Source: Betaproteobacteria bacterium
Lineage (GTDB): Bacteria; Pseudomonadota; Gammaproteobacteria; Burkholderiales; SG8-41
Length of the DNA stretch: 7,308 nt
Assembly: GCA_023266245.1 (NCBI GenBank)
Contig: JAHFRO010000021.1
Location: 32,337 to 39,644, forward strand
Direction of reading: 5' to 3'
The notes under the pieces were generated by a model. It had not been told where the DNA came from. It ran no database searches and saw only the letters and a program-made list of their open reading frames with translations. How positions within the stretch are numbered: the stretch's first letter is position 1; the number at the start of each line of letters is the position of its first letter. A program made the position numbers and the translations under genes. Below, in pieces: positions 1 to 5,787 of this stretch.

Positions 1-1067
1 GGGTGCCCGAGCGCGATCGCGCCGCCCAGCGGGTTCACCCTGGCGTGATCGAGCCTGAGGTCCTTCATCACGGCGAGCGACTGCGCGGCGAACGCTTCGT
101 TGAGCTCGATCCAGTCCACGTCATCCTGCTTGAGACCTATCTGCTTCAGCACTTTCGGTATCGCCTTGACCGGGCCTATGCCCATGATCTCCGGCGGGAC
201 GCCGGCAACGGCGTAGCCCATGAAGCGGCCTATCGGGCGAACATTGAAACGCGCCAGCGCCGCCTCGCTCATCAGCACCACCGCCGCCGCTCCGTCGGAC
301 ATCTGCGAGCTGTTGCCGGCGGTGATGCTGCCCTTGGCCGCGAAGGCCGGCCTGAGCTTGGCCAGCGCCTCGGGCGAAGTGTCGCGGCGCGGTCCTTCAT
401 CGTTCGTCACTTCGCGCGCGCTCACCCGCACTTCGCGTGTCGCGAGGTCGGGCATGCGCTCGTCTATGGTGTACGGCGTCACTTCGTCCTTGAACTCGCC
501 GCTGTCAGTGGCGCGGATCGCGCGGCGATGGCTTTCCGCGGCGAACATGTCCTGCTCCTCGCGGCTCACCTTCCACTGCGCCGCAACCTTCTCCGCGGTG
601 ATGCCCATGCCGTAGGCGATTGCGACGTTCTCGTTCTTCTCGAAGACCGCCGGACTGAAAGTCGGCTTGTTGCCGCCCATCGGCACCATGCTCATGCTCT
701 CGGTGCCTGCGGCAATCATCACGTCGGCCTCGCCGAGCCGGATGCGGTCGGCGGCAAGCGCCACCGCCTGCACTCCCGAGGAGCAGAAACGGTTGATGGT
801 CATGCCCGAGACGCTGTTGGGAAATCCCGCGAGCAGCAAACCGATGCGTGCTACGTTCATGCCCTGCTCCGCCTCGGGCATGGCGCAGCCGACGATCACG
901 TCCTCGATTGCCGCCGGATCCAGCCCCGGGCATTTCCTAAGCACGCTCTTCAGCACGTACGCCAGCATGTCGTCAGGACGCACGTTCCTGAACATGCCGC
1001 GCGGTGCCTTGCCCACCGGAGTTCTCGTGGCTGCAACGATGTATGCATCTTGAACTTGCTTACTCAT
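1..1067 (-). CDS. fadA: Acetyl-CoA C-acyltransferase (beta-oxidation thiolase), 3' end outside window
   Basis: This enzyme carries out the last step of beta-oxidation in the cytoplasm: it cleaves 3-ketoacyl-CoA with free CoA to give acetyl-CoA and a shortened acyl-CoA. The visible part is 355 codons. It opens with MSKQVQDAYIVAATRTPVGK, the usual thiolase N-terminus, and carries the nucleophile motif NRFCSSG with Cys95, the middle motif ITAGNSSQMSDGAA, NEAFA near residue 323, and GGAIALGHP, whose catalytic His355 is the last complete codon. The second catalytic cysteine (CxG motif) and about 45 residues lie beyond position 1, judging from the usual length of about 400. The start ATG at 1067 is preceded by AGAGG (1074-1078) with a 6-nt gap. 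It follows the fadN-like gene on the same strand after 186 nt that hold a repeat element, and probably partners it functionally. Biosynthetic acetoacetyl-CoA thiolase is the alternative; the neighbours favour degradation. Confidence 0.95.
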   Translation of the reverse strand, partial: MSKQVQDAYIVAATRTPVGKAPRGMFRNVRPDDMLAYVLKSVLRKCPGLDPAAIEDVIVGCAMPEAEQGMNVARIGLLLAGFPNSVSGMTINRFCSSGVQAVALAADRIRLGEADVMIAAGTESMSMVPMGGNKPTFSPAVFEKNENVAIAYGMGITAEKVAAQWKVSREEQDMFAAESHRRAIRATDSGEFKDEVTPYTIDERMPDLATREVRVSAREVTNDEGPRRDTSPEALAKLRPAFAAKGSITAGNSSQMSDGAAAVVLMSEAALARFNVRPIGRFMGYAVAGVPPEIMGIGPVKAIPKVLKQIGLKQDDVDWIELNEAFAAQSLAVMKDLRLDHARVNPLGGAIALGH

Positions 1068-1096
1068 GATTAACCTCTAACAAAGTCAAAAGCCTC

Positions 1097-1246
1097 ACCG
1101 CGAAGGACGCAAAGGACGCAAAGGAAACCCATAGACGGAAAATGAAAAAAACCATCATTTCATCATTCCGCACCCTTCCACACCTGCCAAAAACAATTTT
1201 CCTTTTGCATTTGCCCTTCCTTGGCGTCCTTGGCGTCCTTGGCGGT
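1097..1246. repeat. Intergenic inverted-repeat element with 9-nt tandem units
   Basis: Two 30-nt arms (1097-1126 and 1217-1246) are inverted copies of each other with 27 of 30 positions matching. The three mismatches fall one per unit, at positions 6, 15 and 24 of the arm. Each arm is itself a tandem repeat: AAGGACGCA at 1103-1111 and 1112-1120 (plus a partial third) on the left, and three perfect TCCTTGGCG copies (1218-1244) on the right. The 90-nt interior is much more AT-rich than the flanking genes and has no credible ORF. The element fills most of the gap between the fadN-like gene and the thiolase and could fold into a long hairpin in their shared transcript. I recall similar AAGGACGCN repeats scattered between genes in many proteobacterial genomes, which would make this a dispersed non-coding repeat. 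No target-site duplication is evident. Confidence 0.8.
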
Positions 1247-1253
1247 TCAGCTG

Positions 1254-3743
1254 TCAGTTTCTGAGTGGCTTCCCGGTCTTGAGCATATGCTCAATCCGGG
1301 CCTGCGTCTTCTCGGTGGCGATCAGCTCCATGAAGTGCTGTCGCTCGAGGTCGAGGAACCACTGCTCGTCCACCAGGCTCCCCGCCTCGACGTCGCCGCC
1401 GCACATCACGGTCGCGACCTTCTGGCCGATCAGGTAGTCGTGCTCGGAAATGTGCCCGCCTTCGAGCAGGTTAACCATGAACGCCTTGATGGTGGCAATC
1501 GCACTGCGGCCCGCGACTGGGATCGCGGTGGCCCTGAGCGGCGGACGGTACCCCGCGGCGGCGAGCGCGCGCAGCTCCGCTTTCGCGATCTCGAGCAGCT
1601 CGAAGCGGTTCATCACGATCCTGTCGGTCGGCCGCAGGTAGCCGATCTCGCGCGCGTGCTCGGCGCTGCGTCCCACTTCCGCCATCGCCACCGCCTTGAA
1701 GTACTTCTGCAGGAACGGCGACATCTCGCCGCCCTTGGCATCGGCCACCGCGCGCAGCGCGAACTCCTTGCAGCCGCCCCCCGCCGGCAGCAGCCCCACG
1801 CCGACTTCCACCAGCCCGATGTAGCTCTCGAGCGTCGCCACCGCGCGGTCGGAGTGCATGATGAATTCGCAGCCGCCGCCTAGCGCCAGCCCGTCCACCG
1901 CGGCGACCGTAGGCACCATCGAATATTTCAATGCCTGGGTGGTTTCCTGGAACTGCTCGACCAGGCGTTCCACCTCCGCGAGCTTGCCGGCCATCAGCTG
2001 GTCGGCAACGCCCAGCTGGCGCGCGGCCTTGAGCGCCAGCGACTCGGCTTCGCGCTTGAATTGCCTGAAGAGCCTCCCCACCGCCGACGGCTGCGCGGGC
2101 CTGGCGCCCGCCGCCGGCGTCTTCTTGAGGTTGGCCCCCACCGAAAACGGCGGCTCGGACTGCCAGATGATAAGGCCCATGTAGTTGCGCTCGGCCTCCT
2201 CCAGCGCCTGCAGCACGCCGTCGAGCACATCGTCGCCAATCGCGTGCATCCTGCTCTTGAAGCTGACGATGGCGATGTCGTCGCCCGTGTGCCAGCAGCG
2301 CACGCCGTCAGTCTCGAAGAGGGTCACGCCGTACTTCACCTCGTCGCCGAGCAGGCGGTCGGGGAAAGCCTGGCGCTGGTAGACCGGCAGCGCCGAACGC
2401 GGCTTGTAGGCATTCTCCGCCGGCGAGAAGGAACCTCGTGTGCTGTGCACGCCGGTGCGGCCGGGCTCCATCGCCCACGCTGGCAGCGGCGCGTTGGCCA
2501 TCGCTTTTCCGGTGGCAATGTCCTCCGAAATCCAGTTTGCGACCTGATGCCAGCCCGCCGCCTGCCAGATCTCGAACGGCCCCTGGTTCCAGCCGAAGCC
2601 CCAGCGGATCGCCAGGTCGAGATCGCGCGCGTTGTTGGCGATCTCGGCGAGATGCGCGGCGCAGTAGTGGAAGGAATCGCGGAAGATGGACCACAGGAAC
2701 TGCGCCTGCGGGTTGCTGCTCGCGTGCAGCTGCGCGAAGCGCTCCGCGACGTTGCGGTTCTCCAGTGTCTCGATCACCGCCTCGTCGGCGCGGCCGTCGG
2801 ACAACCGGTAGTTCCCGGTCTTGAGATCGAGCACGTGGATGTCATTACCCATCTTCTGGTACACCCCGCGCCGGGTCTTCTGCCCCAGCGCGCCCTGGTC
2901 TATCAGCCCCTTGAGCCAGGCCGGCACCGCGTAATAGCGGTGCCACGGATCGCCGGGGAGCGTGTCCTTCATGGTGTTGACCACGTGCGCGAAAGTGTCG
3001 AGACCCACCACGTCAGCGGTGCGGAACGTCGCGCTCTTGGGGCGGCCGATGAGCGAGCCGGTGAGCGCGTCAACGGTATCGAAGCCGATGCCGAGACGCT
3101 GTGCATGATGGATGGTCGCCAGCATGGAAAACACGCCAACCCGGTTGGCGATGAAGTTGGGCGTGTCCTTGGCGCGGATCACGCCCTTGCCGAGCGTGGT
3201 GACGAGGAATTTCTCGAGCTCGTCGAGGATCGCTCCGTCGGTGTCACTCGCCGCGATGAGCTCGACCAGATGCATGTAGCGCGGCGGGTTGAAGAAGTGC
3301 ACGCCGCAGAATCTTTTCCGCAGCTCGTGCGGAAAAGATTGTGAAAGTTTGTTGATCGAGAGGCCGGACGTGTTGCTGGCGAAAATGGTGCGATCGCCGA
3401 TATAGGGAGCCACTTTTCGGTACAGATCCGCTTTCCAATCCATCCGTTCCGAAATGGCTTCAATGACGATGTCGCAATCCCTCAGCCGCTCGAGATGCTG
3501 CCCATAGTTTGCAGGCTCAATTAAGCCCGCTTTCGATGAAATCGAGAGCGGGCTTGGCTCGAGCTTTTTCAGGTTGTCGATCGCCTTCAGCACGTTGCCG
3601 TTGGGGTCGCCTTCCTTCGCGGGTAGCTCGTAGAGGACGGCGGCGACGTTAGCGTTGACCAGATGCGCAGCGATCTGTGCGCCCATCACCCCCGCGCCGA
3701 GCACTGCGGCCTTGCGCACGATAAAGGGAGGAGCAACCGGCAT
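1254..3743 (-). CDS. fadN: Bifunctional 3-hydroxyacyl-CoA dehydrogenase / enoyl-CoA hydratase, FadN-like
   Basis: This 829-residue cytoplasmic enzyme should hydrate trans-2-enoyl-CoA and then oxidise L-3-hydroxyacyl-CoA with NAD+, the middle two steps of beta-oxidation. The dehydrogenase comes first: a Rossmann motif GAGVMG at 16-21, DIVIEAISERMDWK at about 91-104, and the catalytic pair His149 (HFFNPPRYM) and Glu161, with the expected 12-residue spacing. The NAD-domain exit motif FIANRVG and a second dehydrogenase C-domain follow to about residue 400. The hydratase lies at about 470-720, with the oxyanion-hole motifs FSVGANL (533-539) and ALGGGCEF, and both catalytic glutamates, Glu626 and Glu646, spaced as in E. 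coli FadB. This domain order is the reverse of E. coli FadB and matches Bacillus FadN. An Ala/Pro-rich then helical segment at about 541-600 is longer than I expect. The start ATG at 3743 has only a weak GGGA-type ribosome site. The gene lies behind the fadL terminator and ahead of the thiolase. Confidence 0.95.
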   Translation of the reverse strand: MPVAPPFIVRKAAVLGAGVMGAQIAAHLVNANVAAVLYELPAKEGDPNGNVLKAIDNLKKLEPSPLSISSKAGLIEPANYGQHLERLRDCDIVIEAISERMDWKADLYRKVAPYIGDRTIFASNTSGLSINKLSQSFPHELRKRFCGVHFFNPPRYMHLVELIAASDTDGAILDELEKFLVTTLGKGVIRAKDTPNFIANRVGVFSMLATIHHAQRLGIGFDTVDALTGSLIGRPKSATFRTADVVGLDTFAHVVNTMKDTLPGDPWHRYYAVPAWLKGLIDQGALGQKTRRGVYQKMGNDIHVLDLKTGNYRLSDGRADEAVIETLENRNVAERFAQLHASSNPQAQFLWSIFRDSFHYCAAHLAEIANNARDLDLAIRWGFGWNQGPFEIWQAAGWHQVANWISEDIATGKAMANAPLPAWAMEPGRTGVHSTRGSFSPAENAYKPRSALPVYQRQAFPDRLLGDEVKYGVTLFETDGVRCWHTGDDIAIVSFKSRMHAIGDDVLDGVLQALEEAERNYMGLIIWQSEPPFSVGANLKKTPAAGARPAQPSAVGRLFRQFKREAESLALKAARQLGVADQLMAGKLAEVERLVEQFQETTQALKYSMVPTVAAVDGLALGGGCEFIMHSDRAVATLESYIGLVEVGVGLLPAGGGCKEFALRAVADAKGGEMSPFLQKYFKAVAMAEVGRSAEHAREIGYLRPTDRIVMNRFELLEIAKAELRALAAAGYRPPLRATAIPVAGRSAIATIKAFMVNLLEGGHISEHDYLIGQKVATVMCGGDVEAGSLVDEQWFLDLERQHFMELIATEKTQARIEHMLKTGKPLRN
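3310..3340. repeat. Perfect 13-bp inverted repeat inside fadN
   Basis: AATCTTTTCCGCA (3310-3322) and its exact reverse complement TGCGGAAAAGATT (3328-3340) flank a 5-nt loop, GCTCG. The hairpin lies wholly inside the dehydrogenase domain and encodes residues 135-145 (QSFPHELRKRF). It forces AT-rich codons, including AGA for Arg144, which is uncommon in genes of this composition. It has no T-tract on either side, so it is not an intrinsic terminator. Confidence 0.8.
3523..3555. repeat. Imperfect 15-bp hairpin inside fadN
   Basis: AAGCCCGCT (3523-3531) pairs with AGCGGGCTT (3547-3555). After one mismatch (3532 with 3546), TCGAT (3533-3537) pairs with ATCGA (3541-3545) around a GAA loop. It encodes residues 63-74 of the dehydrogenase (PSPLSISSKAGL), a variable linker in the NAD-binding domain, and uses TTA for Leu74. 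It starts 183 nt upstream of the 3310-3340 hairpin in the direction of transcription. Confidence 0.7.
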
Positions 3744-3767
3744 GTCATTCCCGCGACTGGAGAGGGA

Positions 3768-3797
3768 ATTTTAGCACGCGGCCGCGACCGAAAATAA
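3768..3797 (-). promoter_or_regulatory. Weak candidate promoter for fadN-fadA
   Basis: Only about 47 nt separate the fadL terminator from the fadN-like start, so a promoter must sit here if the terminator is efficient. Read on the minus strand, TAAAAT (3768-3773) is a fair -10 hexamer and would leave a short leader before the ATG at 3743. The region one spacer upstream is the T-rich tail of the terminator, with no good TTGACA match. An alternative is incomplete termination with read-through. Confidence 0.25.
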
Positions 3798-3823
3798 AAA
3801 AGCCGGGCGGTAGCCGCCCGGCT
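3791..3823 (-). terminator. Rho-independent terminator downstream of fadL
   Basis: On the minus strand a perfect 10-bp GC-rich stem (3823-3814 with 3810-3801) closes a 3-nt CTA loop and is followed immediately by TTTTTATTTT (3800-3791). It starts 20 nt after the fadL stop codon. The plus strand has no U-tract after the stem, so it acts in one direction only. It separates fadL from the downstream fadN-fadA pair. Confidence 0.93.
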
Positions 3824-3843
3824 CTTGGCGCATTTCGCCCCGT

Positions 3844-5103
3844 CTAAAACGAGTGCGAGTACTGGACGGAGAAAATGTCGGCCTTGTTATCGAACTTGCC
3901 GATCAGTGCGCCAGGCACGCCCGTCACTGCGACATTCACTCTGGCGTCGCGGATGAACTCGTGGGCATATCCCAAATCAAGCACTCCGGCCTTCGACACC
4001 CGGTACTGCACCCCTGCCGCTATCCAGGTGCGATCCTGATCCGGCAGGCGTGGAGTGCGCGTGGCGTCTTTCGTGGGCGTCTTATCGTAAGCCACGCCAA
4101 AGCGGAGCTTCATCTGGTCGTTCATCTTGTAGTTGGCGCCGACCCCGAAGCGCCACGTGTCCGACCACTGAAACGCGAGCGAAGTAAGCGTAGATCCCAC
4201 CGCTCCACCCGCCGAAGCGGTCGTGCGGATGACAGTCAACTGCTGCACCGTGCTCCATTTGGTCCAGGTGAGGTCACCCATCAGCTCCCATTTCGGATTG
4301 AGTATGTGGAACACGCTAATCGAAGCACTGTCCGGCACCCTCAGGTCGGCCCTGATCCCACCGTTCAGTGCCGCAAGCCCGCTGAAGACCGCCGTCCCCT
4401 CGAGTTCATACTTTATCGAGGAGCGATACGTCGCGCCAATGCGTGTGCTGGGCGTAGCCTGTGCCAGCAACCCGAGATTGAACCCGTATCCGATGTCGTC
4501 GGCACTCACGTTGGCGATGCCGGCTGCGCCCGCGAAATTCGTGAGCTCGGCTTCAAGCCTTTGAACACTGAACCCGGCGCCGATGGACACCGTGTCGCTC
4601 GCCTTGAACGCGACCGACGGGTTGATGTTGACCGATTTGACCTCGGATTTTAGGGCGGTCAACTGGCCGCGCCAGCCGTTGTCATACTCGGTTTTGAGGC
4701 CAAAGGGAGCGTTGAGGGCAAGCCCGAAGCGCCACTGCGGATTGACATCCATCGTGAAAAACGCGTTGGGGACGACCGCCCAACTCCCGCCGTCGCCGCC
4801 GTCTCCTGTGCCGGGGGCCGCGAACGCGCCGGTCGAGCCCTGGTTCTGGAATTTGAACGATGGCCTCAACATGTGCAGAGCGCCGGCAATCTGCTTGCCG
4901 CTGGGCAGTAACATCATCCCCGCCGGGTTGTACCACGCGACACTGGCGTCGTCGGCCGCCGCTGCGCCTCCCGCGAAGGCGTTGCCCGTCCCGCTCCCGC
5001 TCTGCGTGCCGATCCCGAATCCCCCCGCGACGGCACTCGATGCCAATCCGCCCAAGGCCGCGGCGACCGCGAGCGACGTCAGCTTCTTCCTGATCGTAGT
5101 CAT
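3844..5103 (-). CDS. fadL: Outer-membrane long-chain fatty acid transport protein, FadL/OmpP1 family
   Basis: This is a 419-residue beta-barrel that lets long-chain fatty acids or other hydrophobic substrates cross the outer membrane. The N-terminus has two lysines at 6-7, a hydrophobic stretch of Ala, Leu and Val, and a likely signal-peptidase site after SAVA (Ala26). The mature protein begins GGFGIGTQSGSGTGNAFAGG and continues with DDASVAWYNPAGM, the conserved FadL hatch region with its NPA motif. Later motifs include NAPFGL, the family signature RLPDQDRTWIAAGVQY and a terminal strand FSVQYSHSF. It ends in phenylalanine, as expected for a BAM-assembled barrel. I chose the start at 5103 because the signal peptide begins there and GGGGGAG lies 5 nt upstream; a longer in-frame reading to 5262 would bury the signal peptide and overlap the thioesterase. 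A strong terminator follows. Whether the substrate is fatty acids or aromatic hydrocarbons cannot be read from sequence, but the neighbours favour fatty acids. Confidence 0.95.
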   Translation of the reverse strand: MTTIRKKLTSLAVAAALGGLASSAVAGGFGIGTQSGSGTGNAFAGGAAAADDASVAWYNPAGMMLLPSGKQIAGALHMLRPSFKFQNQGSTGAFAAPGTGDGGDGGSWAVVPNAFFTMDVNPQWRFGLALNAPFGLKTEYDNGWRGQLTALKSEVKSVNINPSVAFKASDTVSIGAGFSVQRLEAELTNFAGAAGIANVSADDIGYGFNLGLLAQATPSTRIGATYRSSIKYELEGTAVFSGLAALNGGIRADLRVPDSASISVFHILNPKWELMGDLTWTKWSTVQQLTVIRTTASAGGAVGSTLTSLAFQWSDTWRFGVGANYKMNDQMKLRFGVAYDKTPTKDATRTPRLPDQDRTWIAAGVQYRVSKAGVLDLGYAHEFIRDARVNVAVTGVPGALIGKFDNKADIFSVQYSHSF

Positions 5104-5129
5104 GATTTCTCCCCCTCTAATGCAAATGC

Positions 5130-5145
5130 GGTTACGGCTGTAACC
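5130..5145. promoter_or_regulatory. Palindrome in the fadL leader, possible operator
   Basis: GGTTAC-GGCT-GTAACC is a perfect 6-bp inverted repeat around a 4-nt spacer, 27 nt upstream of the fadL start codon and just downstream of the candidate -10 element. The geometry suits a dimeric repressor such as a TetR- or GntR-type fatty acid regulator, but the bases do not match an operator I can name. It could also be a short RNA hairpin in the leader. Confidence 0.3.
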
Positions 5146-5161
5146 CGACAAATTAGCTCGT

Positions 5162-5189
5162 ATCTTACTCCGCGCCGACGTTTTTACAA
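5162..5189 (-). promoter_or_regulatory. Candidate sigma-70 promoter for fadL
   Basis: Read on the minus strand, TTGTAA (5184-5189) and TAAGAT (5162-5167) are separated by 16 nt. Each matches the sigma-70 consensus at four of six positions. A transcript would start near 5155 and carry a leader of about 50 nt including the GGTTAC/GTAACC palindrome. The 106-nt gap between the thioesterase stop and the fadL start is long enough for independent control. Confidence 0.35.
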
Positions 5190-5209
5190 CAAGCCGCCGC
5201 TTATCCCCG

Positions 5210-5599
5210 TTATTGTTGCGCTGAAACAACACGGGGCCGCCGATTCTCATCCACCGCGACATAGGTGAGCGTCGCCTCGGTGACCTTCACGATCTCTTCT
5301 CGCTCCGGCTTGCGCTGGGCGTAGACCTCGACATTGACGGTGATCGAGGTGCGCCCCACCCGCACCACCTCCGCGTACAAGCTCACCAGGTCACCCACGA
5401 ACACTGGCTGCTTGAACAGAAACGAGTTGACCGCGACGGTGGCGACCCTGCCCTTGGCGAGCCGCACCGCGGGTATGCTGCCGGCGATGTCCACCTGCGC
5501 CATGATCCAGCCGCCGAAGATGTCGCCGGTGTGGTTGGCGTCGGCGGGCATCGGAACGAGGCGGAGGGTGGGCTCCTTGTTCTGAGGAAGCACCGTCAT
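5210..5599 (-). CDS. YciA-type hotdog-fold acyl-CoA thioesterase
   Basis: This 129-residue protein should hydrolyse acyl-CoA to free acid and CoA in the cytoplasm. It contains the family signature ADANHTGDIFGGWIMAQVD (residues 19-37), in which GDIFGGW and Asp37 mark the catalytic loop and helix of YciA-like enzymes. It continues with VNSFLFKQPVFVGDLVSLYAEV, which matches the usual F..PV..GD motif, and a final strand VTEATLTYVAVDENRRPR. Length and a single hotdog domain fit the YciA/BFIT group. The ATG at 5599 has GGAG (5609-5612) 9 nt upstream. It lies 188 nt after the acyl-CoA synthetase on the same strand, with a heptad-repeat element between. It probably keeps the CoA pool free or removes poorly degraded acyl-CoAs. 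Chain-length preference is not readable from sequence. Confidence 0.92.
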   Translation of the reverse strand: MTVLPQNKEPTLRLVPMPADANHTGDIFGGWIMAQVDIAGSIPAVRLAKGRVATVAVNSFLFKQPVFVGDLVSLYAEVVRVGRTSITVNVEVYAQRKPEREEIVKVTEATLTYVAVDENRRPRVVSAQQ

Positions 5600-5626
5600 A
5601 CGCAGTAGCTCCGTGTTCTGCCATCC

Positions 5627-5782
5627 AAGGGATGAGGGCGGAGGGCGGAGGGATGACCCATACGCTTTGCTAAGGGATGAGGGCGGAGGGCTGAGGGCGG
5701 AGGCGGAACCCAGGACCTGTTTCCGTTTCGTGTTTTTCCCTCATCCCTCATCCTTCATCCCTCATCCCTCATCCCTCATCCC
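5627..5782. repeat. Heptad-repeat inverted element with G-quadruplex spacing
   Basis: Two plus-strand clusters of four GGGNNGA heptads (5629-5656 and 5674-5701) share an exact 19-nt direct repeat, AAGGGATGAGGGCGGAGGG (5627-5645 and 5672-5690). They face six tandem TCATCCC heptads (5741-5782, one with C to T at 5754), which are GGGATGA on the minus strand. The arms are therefore inverted and can pair. Each arm also has the spacing G3-N4-G3-N4-G3-N4-G3. The element begins 5 nt beyond the synthetase stop codon, ends 27 nt before the thioesterase start, and fills nearly all of this gap. No protein is encoded: a 66-codon plus-strand reading through it is low-complexity. Confidence 0.85.
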
Positions 5783-5787
5783 TGCCT

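Noticed and set aside
11..22. GCGCGATCGCGC palindrome containing the HIP1-like octamer GCGATCGC
   Set aside because: It is a single copy inside the thiolase coding sequence of a GC-rich genome and is explained by codon use.
3..1073. Long plus-strand ORF opposite the thiolase (356 codons)
   Set aside because: It is Arg/His-rich with no recognisable motif and mirrors the thiolase codons. Long antisense frames are common in GC-rich genes.
1097..1246. Intrinsic terminator for fadN
   Set aside because: The arms are about 90 nt apart and no T-tract directly follows the second arm in the direction of transcription.
1068..1253. Separate promoter for the thiolase
   Set aside because: A TTGACT lies too close to the start codon for a -10 element to fit, and no other convincing pair was found in the AT-rich core.
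2061..3344. Plus-strand ORF of 427 codons opposite fadN
   Set aside because: Its composition (Arg, His, Val, Glu) is typical of an antisense shadow, and the minus-strand protein carries all catalytic motifs.
3853..4653. Plus-strand ORF opposite fadL
   Set aside because: It has no domain, signal or ribosome-binding support, and the opposite strand encodes a clear FadL.
5104..5262. Upstream extension of the fadL reading frame
   Set aside because: It would place 53 residues before a clear signal peptide and overlap the thioesterase. The ATG at 5103 has a strong ribosome site.
5627..5782. CRISPR array
   Set aside because: The units are 7 nt and tandem, with no unique spacers of constant length and no cas genes nearby.
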